Under the pieces are notes generated by a model, which worked only from the letters and a program-made list of their open reading frames with translations, was not told where the DNA came from and searched no databases. A stretch of DNA of 7,001 nt from the NCBI GenBank assembly GCA_964526435.1, contig CAZGIC010000110.1, positions 1-7,001 on the forward strand. The letters are read 5' to 3'. Origin of the DNA: Gallispira sp964526435 (GTDB taxonomy: Bacteria; Bacillota; Clostridia; Lachnospirales; CAG-274). Each line of letters starts with the position of its first letter. Within the stretch, counting starts at the first letter, position 1. Positions 1 through 5,868 of the stretch are shown one piece after another. A program made the translations under genes and the position numbers.

Positions 1-1070
1 TTGATAGCACATACTTCAAGAAGTATCCTTGGGTTTGAGCTGAATTTTATCTGATTTGCAAGTTCAGAAAAGCTTGATATAAGACTTAAAACATATTCAT
101 AGCCTACATTTTCTCCCTGCTTTCTGAGTCTGTCAACATATGTTTTTGAATAGTCAAGAGCCTTTGTTTCACCGCTAATTGATACAGCAATAAGAATATT
201 TCTGAAATGAGTAATAATATCTGTTACAAACTGCCCAATATCCCTTCCCTGTAAAACAATTTTATCAATTATGTCCATACACCTTCCGCTGTCACTGTCG
301 TTCATGGCATCAGTCAGCTCAAAAAACACAGATCTGTCAACAGAACCTGTAATTTCCATTACCTTATCCACAGTAACGCTCTGGTCAAAATAAAAGCTTA
401 TACACTGATCAAGTATACTTAAGGCATCTCTCATTGCACCGTCTGAAAGTTCCGCTATATATTCAATAGCCTCATCTGTCACATCAGCCTTTTCTTCCTC
501 CATATACTCCTTAAGTACCTTTACCATGGTTTCCTTTCCTATTCTGTGGAAATCAAACCTCTGACACCTTGAGAGAACAGTTACAGGCATTTTCTGAGGA
601 TCAGTTGTCGCAAGTATAAACACAACATATTCAGGAGGTTCCTCCAAAGTTTTTAAAAGAGCATTAAAGGCACCTGCAGAAAGCATATGTACCTCGTCAA
701 TTATGTAGACTTTGTATCTGCAGTCTGTAGGCGGATATTTAACTTCTTCTATAATGTCCCTTATATTGTCAACACCATTGTTGCTTGCAGCATCAATTTC
801 AATTACATTTACACTTGTCCCATTAAGTATAGGCAAACACACTGAACATTTATTGCAGGGTTTTGTTCCCTCGCCTGTACAGTTAATTGCTCTTGCAAAT
901 ATTTTTGCAGTAGTCGTTTTTCCCGTACCTCTTGTACCGCAAAAAAGATATGCGTGATTTATTCTGTTATTTTCAATCTGATTTTGAAGAGTTTTTATAA
1001 TATGATCCTGACCTGCAACATCTTCAAACCTCTGAGGTCTTAATCTTCTGTATAAAGCCTGATAAGCCAT
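1..1070 (-). CDS. dnaX: DNA polymerase III subunit gamma/tau, N-terminal 356 residues (partial at the left window edge)
   Basis: This is the clamp-loader ATPase of the replicative polymerase, which opens and loads the beta sliding clamp. I translated it directly from the minus strand. It starts MAYQALYRRLRPQRFEDVAGQ, the classic DnaX opening. Visible motifs are Walker A GTRGTGKT (residues 45-52), a zinc site with Cys64, Cys72, Cys75 and Cys78, Walker B ending IIDEVH (Asp125, Glu126), sensor 1 with the SRC motif (LATTDPQK to SRCQRF, about 153-172), and sensor 2 GAMRDALS with Arg214. Residues from about 240 form the start of the domain III collar, ending in NPRILLEVCAI at the edge. The tau-specific tail and any frameshift site for gamma are outside the window. 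An AGGAGG site sits 7 nt before the ATG. The gene follows the DUF1189 gene by 11 bp and probably shares its promoter. In many Firmicutes ybaB and recR follow; that cannot be seen here. Confidence 0.97.
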   Translation of the reverse strand, partial: MAYQALYRRLRPQRFEDVAGQDHIIKTLQNQIENNRINHAYLFCGTRGTGKTTTAKIFARAINCTGEGTKPCNKCSVCLPILNGTSVNVIEIDAASNNGVDNIRDIIEEVKYPPTDCRYKVYIIDEVHMLSAGAFNALLKTLEEPPEYVVFILATTDPQKMPVTVLSRCQRFDFHRIGKETMVKVLKEYMEEEKADVTDEAIEYIAELSDGAMRDALSILDQCISFYFDQSVTVDKVMEITGSVDRSVFFELTDAMNDSDSGRCMDIIDKIVLQGRDIGQFVTDIITHFRNILIAVSISGETKALDYSKTYVDRLRKQGENVGYEYVLSLISSFSELANQIKFSSNPRILLEVCAI

Positions 1071-1077
1071 ATTACTT

Positions 1078-1083
1078 CCTCCT
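1078..1083 (-). promoter_or_regulatory. dnaX ribosome binding site overlapping the upstream stop codon
   Basis: The minus strand reads AGGAGG at these positions, 7 nt before the dnaX ATG. The upstream gene's TAG stop occupies 1084-1082, so stop codon and Shine-Dalgarno share bases. This suggests that ribosomes finishing the membrane-protein gene help initiation at dnaX. Confidence 0.85.
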
Positions 1084-1855
1084 AAAATTCAGCCAGAATT
1101 ATAGCTTCCTGTTTCTTTATATTCTTAAGTCCAAGATAAACATATGTAATAAACAATCCCAAGAATATTATTTCAGCATACATAAATCCCGCAAGACCCA
1201 TAACTAAAATAAATATGCTCGGAAATGTTCTTGCATACACAGTCAGTTTAAACACATCGCCATAACTTATTCTTGTATGGACAAAGCAGAGATTAATAAC
1301 AAATACGGCAAAACTCAGCATAAACAGCCATACTATGGTTCCAAATGACAATGAAAACAAAGTTGTTATTCCAAGAATTGCAAAAATCGCAATCCTTACC
1401 TTTGTATTTTCAAAGAAATCTACTAACATTGATTTGTCTATATACTCGTCTTCAAACTGGCTGAAATCAATTATACTTTCCTGAATTCCATTGCCCAAAA
1501 TCATTTTGTCACTATCGGCAACAAGATAAAATCCGCTGTTTCTTACATCAACATCTTCAGCATCTTCATTGTTGTCTATTAAAATCTTTACTCCCATAAG
1601 CTCGTCAGTGAAATCTATAGTTTCACATTTTAATTTACCGTTTTCAATAGAAAATTCAGGTACATATTTTTCTATCATACCTGAAATACCACCAAGCCTT
1701 ATGTATGCCACTGCATAAGGCAGTGCGCTTATGACGGATATAACAACAGTAAAAATCAGCAGATAGCATATAACTCTTCCAAATCCCAGCATCATAAGTT
1801 TTGGATAGCTCTGAAATTTATATACCGCTGTTTTAAATTGTTCAAAAAAACTCAT
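1082..1855 (-). CDS. DUF1189-family integral membrane protein
   Basis: This is a 257-residue membrane protein of unknown biochemical role. After a basic cytoplasmic N-terminus there is a first membrane helix (about 27-50). A polar, probably external, domain follows (about 52-148) and contains VPEFSIENGKL (65-75), a pattern I associate with DUF1189 proteins. Hydrophobic stretches at about 153-170, 173-192, 211-226 and 228-243 give perhaps four more helices. The YGDVFKLTVYARTFPSI segment (198-214) before the last pair also fits the family. The ATG has a GGGAGG site 6 nt upstream. The gene lies directly before dnaX, sharing the promoter at 1891-1919. Family assignment is from sequence pattern memory only. 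The link to replication is positional; I do not infer a replication function. A related name sometimes used is MalD-like, but no sugar-transport gene is present here. Confidence 0.8.
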   Translation of the reverse strand: MSFFEQFKTAVYKFQSYPKLMMLGFGRVICYLLIFTVVISVISALPYAVAYIRLGGISGMIEKYVPEFSIENGKLKCETIDFTDELMGVKILIDNNEDAEDVDVRNSGFYLVADSDKMILGNGIQESIIDFSQFEDEYIDKSMLVDFFENTKVRIAIFAILGITTLFSLSFGTIVWLFMLSFAVFVINLCFVHTRISYGDVFKLTVYARTFPSIFILVMGLAGFMYAEIIFLGLFITYVYLGLKNIKKQEAIILAEF

Positions 1856-1861
1856 ATATTT

Positions 1862-1867
1862 CCTCCC
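1862..1867 (-). promoter_or_regulatory. ribosome binding site of the DUF1189 gene
   Basis: The minus strand reads GGGAGG, 6 nt before the ATG at 1855. It supports this start and shows translation independent of the upstream GH26-like gene, whose stop is about 50 bp away. Confidence 0.75.
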
Positions 1868-1890
1868 GGGATCAAATTTATATTATAAAT

Positions 1891-1919
1891 ATTATACTAC
1901 AAAAGTTAAGAATTTACAA
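1891..1919 (-). promoter_or_regulatory. sigma-A-type promoter for the DUF1189-dnaX unit
   Basis: On the minus strand a -35 box TTGTAA (1919-1914; 4 of 6 consensus bases) is followed after exactly 17 bp by a perfect -10 box TATAAT (1896-1891). Transcription would start near 1884, giving a leader of about 30 nt with the GGGAGG site. The -35 box lies inside the last codons of the GH26-like gene (stop at 1908-1906). No terminator separates the two genes, so upstream read-through may add to this promoter. Confidence 0.65.
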
Positions 1920-2961
1920 ATACCTTTCTTTCAGATTTATTAAAACCACTTGGATTTATTTCAGAAAACCCACTGTTTACAAATTTACCTTTTATATTCA
2001 TACTTTTTATAGCACTGTTTGACACCAGCACAGTATTATTTCCAACATAAGCAACATATGGCACAGCACTCCAGTACCTGTCACTTACAAGACTATCCGT
2101 CCCGTATTTAAAGGCACTCATAAGCTGTTCATTTTCAGTAATTCTGTAATTGTAATTTACCATATCATCTTCTTTTTCAATATAACTTATATAGTTTACT
2201 GCCCCTATATTGCTGTATTCAAGTGCGGCAGAATAAAGACGTCCTATTTCCTCAGCCGCTTCTTTATAAACATAACTGCACTTTTCAATAGAAAAATTAG
2301 GCACGCTTATATTAAGCATAATAGTCTTATCTTTAAAATAACAGCACTGTCTTGCTATATTTTCATACTCTGAAATTATATTTTCCCCATTCATTTTTTC
2401 TTTAACATCAACAGCAACCCAGTCCACAAGGTTTTCATCAGGAAAATTATACTCTGTCACTGAAGAATCAATACCATATACAAGCACAGTTTTAGGTGCA
2501 TATTTTCTGAAAAGTTCTGCAAAACACTCATAAATATACTTGTCATCTGTCTTTATTTCCACAAACATTGAAATGTCGAAATTTCCGCACATTCTTGCAA
2601 TAGTTTCTATCTGACTGCTGCCAAAACCCTTTTCAATTAATATCATAGGCAGTTTCCCTTTTGCATAGCACTCAATTATTCTACCGGCAGGCAGATCATC
2701 TCCGGGAAACATTCTGCTTATATAAATATCATTGTCTGTACCTGTCTTTTCCTCAAAGCTTTTTATATCAGAATACATATTTTCTTCCCATATATAAACA
2801 CCACTCATACACTTGTCATTTTCAAGAGGTGCTTTTTTTCTTTCATTTCTGACATAAATCTGATAAGGAACAAAATCTTTAACTTCTTTTTCTTTAATTT
2901 CCTTTTCTCCAAAGCTTATTCCAAAAATACTCATACAAAGTATAAGTGCAATAATTTTCAA
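1906..2961 (-). CDS. Secreted GH26-like (beta-mannanase-fold) protein, probably without glycosidase activity
   Basis: This is a 351-residue protein with a short hydrophobic N-terminus (residues 2-18) followed by a charged linker, which looks like an export signal. The body resembles a family 26 glycoside hydrolase barrel. GVYIW (54-58) fits the first strand, and KGKLPMILIE (101-110) fits the second or third. FDISMFVEI (128-136) lies where the acid/base strand is expected, with Glu135 as a possible equivalent. PKTVLVYG (156-163) followed by the FP...LVDWVAVDV pattern (173-186) resembles the usual 'NVVWVW...YYPGDEYVDWVGVD' segment. The expected nucleophile strand 'KPIMIxE' is KTIMLNI (212-218), with no Glu. 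The residues from about 286 form a separate C-terminal region I do not recognise. The start codon is TTG. GGGGGAA lies 5 nt upstream, the only start that keeps the signal sequence; the next Met (residue 10) would remove half of it. The gene is 2 bp after recU. The fold call is tentative and the function is unknown. Cys9 does not make a proper lipobox. Confidence 0.6.
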   Translation of the reverse strand: MKIIALILCMSIFGISFGEKEIKEKEVKDFVPYQIYVRNERKKAPLENDKCMSGVYIWEENMYSDIKSFEEKTGTDNDIYISRMFPGDDLPAGRIIECYAKGKLPMILIEKGFGSSQIETIARMCGNFDISMFVEIKTDDKYIYECFAELFRKYAPKTVLVYGIDSSVTEYNFPDENLVDWVAVDVKEKMNGENIISEYENIARQCCYFKDKTIMLNISVPNFSIEKCSYVYKEAAEEIGRLYSAALEYSNIGAVNYISYIEKEDDMVNYNYRITENEQLMSAFKYGTDSLVSDRYWSAVPYVAYVGNNTVLVSNSAIKSMNIKGKFVNSGFSEINPSGFNKSERKVFVNS

Positions 2962-2963
2962 AA

Positions 2964-3494
2964 TTATTCCCCCATTAAATAAGTATTTATAGCCTCAAGA
3001 TAATGTACAGGACAACCGTTTTTGTTATGTATAAGGTATTTTTTTTCAAAAGCAGAATATGGTATTGATTTTCTTCCTCCATTTTGTGCAGCCCTCCAGT
3101 ATTTTTCCAGTACTTCAAAGGGCAGAAAAAAGTATTCTTCTTCATCTGCACAATGAACAAGAAGAAAAGCAACTCCTCCCTGCTTTTGAAAATTTTCCAT
3201 AAACTCTACCTGATGAGCATGTATATTCTGAAGAGGCAGACGTCCCTGTCTTGTTTCCTTAGCATCAAAACAAATCGGTATACCCTGTGCAGCTCCTATA
3301 TAGTCAATTGTTGACTTCTGATCAAAGTATGCAAGTGTTATCACATTTTTACCCTTGTCCAGATTTACAGGAGTTATCGGCGTTGGTATCTTCTGTATTA
3401 TTGCCAGACCTCTTTCCTTGTATACATTATTTGTCATATTTATCATTTCTTCAAAACTGCTCCCACGCAGTCCCCTTGTGCTCCAGTAACCCAT
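2964..3494 (-). CDS. recU: Holliday junction resolvase RecU
   Basis: This is a 176-residue endonuclease that resolves four-way DNA junctions in recombination and repair, the Firmicutes counterpart of RuvC. Family features are clear: the N-terminal NRG-like segment STRGLRGSSFEEMIN (5-19), KIPTPITPV (35-43), AYFDQKSTIDYIG (55-67) with catalytic-type Asp64, and CFDAKET (75-81) with the acidic Asp77 and Lys79 of the PD-(D/E)XK core. LPLQNIHAHQVEFM (86-99) and RKSIPYSAF (141-149) also fit. Bacillus RecU has Glu in FEAKET where this protein has Asp, a conservative change. It lacks the roughly 30-residue N-terminal extension of the B. subtilis protein, which seems normal for clostridial forms. AAGGAGA lies 6 nt before the ATG, inside the last codons of queG, and the two genes are 1 nt apart (TGA-A-ATG). 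In Bacilli recU usually sits beside a penicillin-binding protein gene; here it does not. Confidence 0.93.
   Translation of the reverse strand: MGYWSTRGLRGSSFEEMINMTNNVYKERGLAIIQKIPTPITPVNLDKGKNVITLAYFDQKSTIDYIGAAQGIPICFDAKETRQGRLPLQNIHAHQVEFMENFQKQGGVAFLLVHCADEEEYFFLPFEVLEKYWRAAQNGGRKSIPYSAFEKKYLIHNKNGCPVHYLEAINTYLMGE
2967..2973 (-). promoter_or_regulatory. ribosome binding site inside the end of recU, fixing a TTG start
   Basis: The minus strand reads GGGGGAA, formed by the recU codons for its last Gly-Glu plus the preceding G of the Met codon. It is 5 nt before the TTG start of the next gene and supports that non-ATG start. The recU stop and the TTG are separated by only 2 nt, so translation of the two genes is probably coupled. 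Confidence 0.6.
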
Positions 3495-3495
3495 T

Positions 3496-4473
3496 TCAAC
3501 TCTCCTTAATACATCTTACAGCATATTCTGCCGCAGATCTTAAATCCTCAAATTCACTTTCCCTGTATTTCAATGCAATTTCAAGTCCTCTTTTATCTTT
3601 AATATTGCCAAGTACAGCAAGAGCATTTCTCTGCAGGGTTCTCCTTCCCCTCCAGCCTGCCGCTGTATTCCCGTATACTTCCTTAAATTCTCTGTTAGTC
3701 ATATTCATAAGCATTTCTATATCAGGACAGGCATATTCATTTTCTCTCACATCAAATTTTCTGTTATATGGACATACTCTCTGACATATATCGCACCCAT
3801 ATATTTGTCTGCCCATGGCTCTGTATTCCTCATCACTTAAAGCACCCTTTTTCTGAGTTATATATGATATACACCTGCTGTAATCACACTTCCCGTCAAT
3901 TATTGCAGAATTCGGGCAGCATTTTATGCACTTATCACACTCACCGCAGAAAACAGCTTTTCCCTTTTCCATATGCCAGAGTTCATATTCCACATCAGTT
4001 ATCATATATCCTATAAAGAACATTCCGCCCATTTCACTGTTGATAACAGAACCATTTTTACCTCTTGTTCCCAGTCCGCATCTCAAAGCCACATCTCTGT
4101 CCGAAAGAGGTCCTGTATCGGCAAACATTTTCACTTCTCTGTCAGGTAAAATCTCATCTTTAAGTTTTTCAAGTTTCTCCATTATGACAATATGGTAATC
4201 CGTCCCGACAGCCCCGGCAGACATATTCCCTCTCAGCCTGCCGTCATTTATTTTTCTGTACACAACATTATAGCTAAGACCTATGGCAATAATGCTCTTT
4301 GCATTTTCCATTATAAGCCTCGGCTCCGTTCTTTCTTCCACTGTAAAATTCACAAAAGGCACTTCTTTATTTTTCAAATGCTCTTTAAGTTCATAGAAAG
4401 GCTCAGCATTTCCCACACCTGAAACAATATTCTCTTTTATCGAAAATTCCTTTAATTTATCATATAAATTCAT
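3496..4473 (-). CDS. queG: Epoxyqueuosine reductase (cobalamin- and iron-sulfur-dependent)
   Basis: This 325-residue cytoplasmic enzyme would reduce epoxyqueuosine to queuosine in the anticodon of tRNAs for Tyr, His, Asn and Asp, the last step of the pathway. The N-terminal part has IIAIGLSYNV (61-70), then ADTGPLSDRDVALRCGLGTRGKN (118-140), where the usual Asp of the cobalamin site is Asp119. Two ferredoxin-like cysteine sets follow: Cys176, Cys179, Cys182 and Cys186-Pro, and Cys227, Cys230 and Cys234-Pro. These are enough for two 4Fe-4S clusters with other nearby cysteines (185, 196, 201). The C-terminal region (about 275-322: GRRTLQRNALAVLGN and the repeat after it) fits the HEAT-like tRNA-binding repeats. 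The length is close to shorter QueG proteins. AAGGAG is 7 nt before the ATG. It is the first gene of the queG-recU-GH26-like group. No other queuosine gene is in the window. A minor oddity is GTRGKN where many QueG proteins have GWIGKN. Confidence 0.92.
   Translation of the reverse strand: MNLYDKLKEFSIKENIVSGVGNAEPFYELKEHLKNKEVPFVNFTVEERTEPRLIMENAKSIIAIGLSYNVVYRKINDGRLRGNMSAGAVGTDYHIVIMEKLEKLKDEILPDREVKMFADTGPLSDRDVALRCGLGTRGKNGSVINSEMGGMFFIGYMITDVEYELWHMEKGKAVFCGECDKCIKCCPNSAIIDGKCDYSRCISYITQKKGALSDEEYRAMGRQIYGCDICQRVCPYNRKFDVRENEYACPDIEMLMNMTNREFKEVYGNTAAGWRGRRTLQRNALAVLGNIKDKRGLEIALKYRESEFEDLRSAAEYAVRCIKES
3501..3507 (-). promoter_or_regulatory. recU ribosome binding site within the queG 3' end
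   Basis: The minus strand reads AAGGAGA, formed by the last Lys-Glu-Ser codons of queG and 6 nt before the recU ATG. Its overlap with the upstream reading frame and the 1-nt gap between genes point to translational coupling. Confidence 0.7.
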
Positions 4474-4494
4474 AAAATTTCTCCTTAATTTACA

Positions 4495-4523
4495 ATTTTA
4501 ACACATTTTCAGATATTTGTAAC
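4495..4523 (-). promoter_or_regulatory. queG: extended -10 promoter of the queG-recU operon, with a short leader
   Basis: On the minus strand a -35-like GTTACA (4523-4518; 4 of 6 consensus bases) is followed after 17 bp by TAAAAT (4500-4495). TAAAAT is preceded by TGT, giving an extended -10 (TGnTAAAAT). Transcription would start near 4488, so the leader is only about 15 nt and is mostly the AAGGAG site at 4486-4481. Confidence 0.55.
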
Positions 4524-4540
4524 CATTTTTTACTTGCTTT

Positions 4541-4560
4541 TATAAGATATTTATCTTATA
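4541..4560. promoter_or_regulatory. 20-nt dyad, possible operator between queG and the divergent gene
   Basis: TATAAGATA at 4541-4549 and its exact reverse complement TATCTTATA at 4552-4560 flank a 2-nt centre. One base later lies the 8-bp palindrome CTTATAAG (4561-4568), which repeats part of the half-site. The dyad is about 17 bp upstream of the queG -35 box. Dense symmetry in a divergent intergenic region suits a dimeric DNA-binding protein, but the DNA is very AT-rich, so chance or a bending element is possible. Confidence 0.4.
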
Positions 4561-4606
4561 CTTATAAGGTAAATCAATTATTGGTAAAATAAGAATATGA
4601 TACCTG

Positions 4607-4627
4607 TAAAAAATATTGTATTTTTTA
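4607..4627. repeat. AT-only inverted repeat in the divergent intergenic region
   Basis: TAAAAAATA and TATTTTTTA form 9-bp arms around a TTG loop. There is no G-C pair in the stem, so it would be a weak hairpin. It could be UP-element-like or bend DNA; I do not call it a terminator. Confidence 0.3.
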
Positions 4628-4665
4628 TGCCGTCATAAATTTTCGGACTTACAGCAAAAATAAAT

Positions 4666-4690
4666 GTTTTCAAAATTTCTGAACGGGTAT
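4666..4690 (+). promoter_or_regulatory. sigma-B/F-like promoter element upstream of the LysM-G5 gene
   Basis: GTTTTC (4666-4671) and GGGTAT (4685-4690) are separated by 13 bp. The Bacillus sigma-B consensus is GTTTAA-(12-15)-GGGTAT, so the -10 half matches fully and the -35 half matches in 4 of 6. Transcription would start near 4697, leaving a leader of about 25 nt before the ATG. I see no sigma-A promoter at a sensible distance: TATTAT at 4699-4704 is too close to the ribosome binding site. Whether this organism has such a sigma factor is unknown. Confidence 0.35.
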
Positions 4691-4707
4691 CAGAATAGTA
4701 TTATATA

Positions 4708-4714
4708 GAGGGAG
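4708..4714 (+). promoter_or_regulatory. ribosome binding site that selects the ATG at 4722
   Basis: GAGGGAG ends 7 nt before the ATG at 4722 but only 1 nt before an in-frame GTG at 4716. The spacing favours the ATG and drops two residues from the longest reading frame. Confidence 0.75.
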
Positions 4715-4721
4715 TGTGCGT

Positions 4722-5816
4722 ATGCCGCCAAAAAATGACAGACCGTTAAAATTTAAAAACAAAAGTTCAAAACCAATGCTTTTTCCCCTTCATCCAAGCA
4801 ATATGACGGATAACCGTGCATATACCAAAAAAAGGAAAAAACGTTTTAATCCAAGACCCCTTATTTTTCTTTTGATTGTTGTTGCTATTGTCTGTCTTAT
4901 AGGTTATATAGCGTCACAGCAAAAAGTACTTGCAGTCCTTGTAAATGATGAGATTGTAGGTTATATTAAAGATAAAAACACAACAGAGGAAGAGCTGAAT
5001 AATCTGGTTCTTGCAAAACTCAGACAGGAAGTGGGAAATAACGTTGAAGTAAATGACGAAATAACCCTTGAACCTGTAAGCAGCTTTTTCAGAAGGACCG
5101 ACAATTCAGAGCAGGTAGTTGCTAAAGTATGCAGCACAGTTTCATACAATCAGGAAGCAACATCAATACTTGTTGAAGGTTCAGAATTCTGTATTGTATC
5201 CGATGTTGAAACAGCAAGGGAAGCTCTCCAGACAGTTCTTGACAATTATGACTGTCCCGAAGGCACAGCTCAGCCTGAATTTGCAATACAGATCAACACA
5301 GGTACAACATTTGTTGACAACAGTCAGGTAAGCAGTCTTGAAGAAGCAATAAAACTTTTAAGTGCAACACAGACTGTTGAAAAAACTCATACAGTAGTTG
5401 CAGGAGAAACCTTCGGAAGCATTGCAAACAACGCAGGTATGACAGAAGCAGAACTTTTAAATGCAAATCCTTCAATTACAGAAGAAACAAAAACAACTTT
5501 ACAGATAGGACAAGTTCTTAATATAATTGTAGACGAGCCAATACTTCCTATAAGAACATACAGCTGGGAAACTGTTACAGAAACAATTGACTACGACATA
5601 ATTACAAGAACAAATGACAGTGAACCCACTTCCTACCGTGTGGTAATTCAGTCAGGCGAAGAAGGTACAATGGAAGTTATACTTAAAACTCCTTATGTAA
5701 ACGGCGAACAGATAGGGGAAATCCAGCGTACAGAAACAGTTATTAAGGAACCTGTAAGCAGAATAATAGAAGTCGGCACTTACGATGACGATGATGACGA
5801 TGATGACGATGAATAA
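4722..5816 (+). CDS. Membrane-anchored LysM-G5 envelope protein with a poly-Asp tail and no peptidase domain
   Basis: This 364-residue protein is probably anchored in the membrane and faces the cell wall. Numbering is from the ATG. A basic N-terminal region (1-46, with TKKRKKR at 35-41) precedes a membrane helix (about 47-64), giving a single-pass N-in topology. Residues 68-215 contain strand-like segments beginning KVLAVLVNDEIVGYI, seen in clostridial wall proteins. A LysM domain lies at about 222-270 (THTVVAGETFGSIANNAGM..., LNANP, LQIGQVLNI) and should bind peptidoglycan. A G5 domain follows at about 278-353 (ETVTETIDYD..., YVNGEQIGEIQ, EPVSRIIEVGT). Related clostridial proteins often continue into an M23 endopeptidase. 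Here the chain stops after the G5 domain with Asp x9 and Glu (355-364), and a terminator follows 2 bp after the stop, so no remnant of such a domain is present. It has its own promoter region and stands alone in its direction. The domain calls are firm; the precise role is unknown. Confidence 0.85.
   Translation: MPPKNDRPLKFKNKSSKPMLFPLHPSNMTDNRAYTKKRKKRFNPRPLIFLLIVVAIVCLIGYIASQQKVLAVLVNDEIVGYIKDKNTTEEELNNLVLAKLRQEVGNNVEVNDEITLEPVSSFFRRTDNSEQVVAKVCSTVSYNQEATSILVEGSEFCIVSDVETAREALQTVLDNYDCPEGTAQPEFAIQINTGTTFVDNSQVSSLEEAIKLLSATQTVEKTHTVVAGETFGSIANNAGMTEAELLNANPSITEETKTTLQIGQVLNIIVDEPILPIRTYSWETVTETIDYDIITRTNDSEPTSYRVVIQSGEEGTMEVILKTPYVNGEQIGEIQRTETVIKEPVSRIIEVGTYDDDDDDDDDE
5784..5810 (+). repeat. 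three tandem copies of a 9-bp unit encoding poly-Asp
   Basis: The unit GATGACGAT occurs three times without change and codes for nine Asp at the C-terminus of the LysM-G5 protein. Because the unit is a multiple of three, slippage would change tail length but not frame. Confidence 0.9.
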
Positions 5817-5818
5817 TA

Positions 5819-5863
5819 TCATATAAAAATAGCATACCTAATGGGTATGCTATTTTTATATGA
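5819..5863. terminator. bidirectional intrinsic terminator between convergent genes
   Basis: A perfect 20-bp stem is formed by 5819-5838 and 5844-5863 around the 5-nt loop TAATG. The GC-richer core is GCATACC/GGTATGC. The right arm carries TTTTT and the left arm AAAAA, so each strand's RNA has a U-run. It starts 2 bp after the LysM-G5 stop and ends 5 bp past the hydrolase stop, serving both genes. Confidence 0.93.
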
Positions 5864-5868
5864 ATATC

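Noticed and set aside
712..957. 81-codon plus-strand open frame
   Set aside because: It lies wholly inside dnaX on the opposite strand, has no ribosome binding site I can see, and dnaX is unmistakable.
1..1070. Programmed frameshift site for DnaX gamma
   Set aside because: Such sites lie after domain III, beyond the left edge; none is visible in the part present.
2932..2961. Lipoprotein signal at Cys9 of the GH26-like protein
   Set aside because: The sequence before the Cys is Leu-Ile-Leu; a lipobox needs a small residue directly before Cys, and the hydrophobic run before it is too short.
3287..4422. Several plus-strand open frames of 76 to 165 codons
   Set aside because: They run antisense to recU and queG, whose motifs are clear, and their products are low-complexity Ser/Leu/Phe-rich sequences typical of antisense shadows.
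4607..4627. AT hairpin as an intrinsic terminator
   Set aside because: The stem contains no G-C pair and no gene ends nearby.
4716..4721. GTG at 4716 as the start of the LysM-G5 gene
   Set aside because: Only 1 nt separates it from GAGGGAG; the ATG at 4722 has the normal 7-nt spacing.
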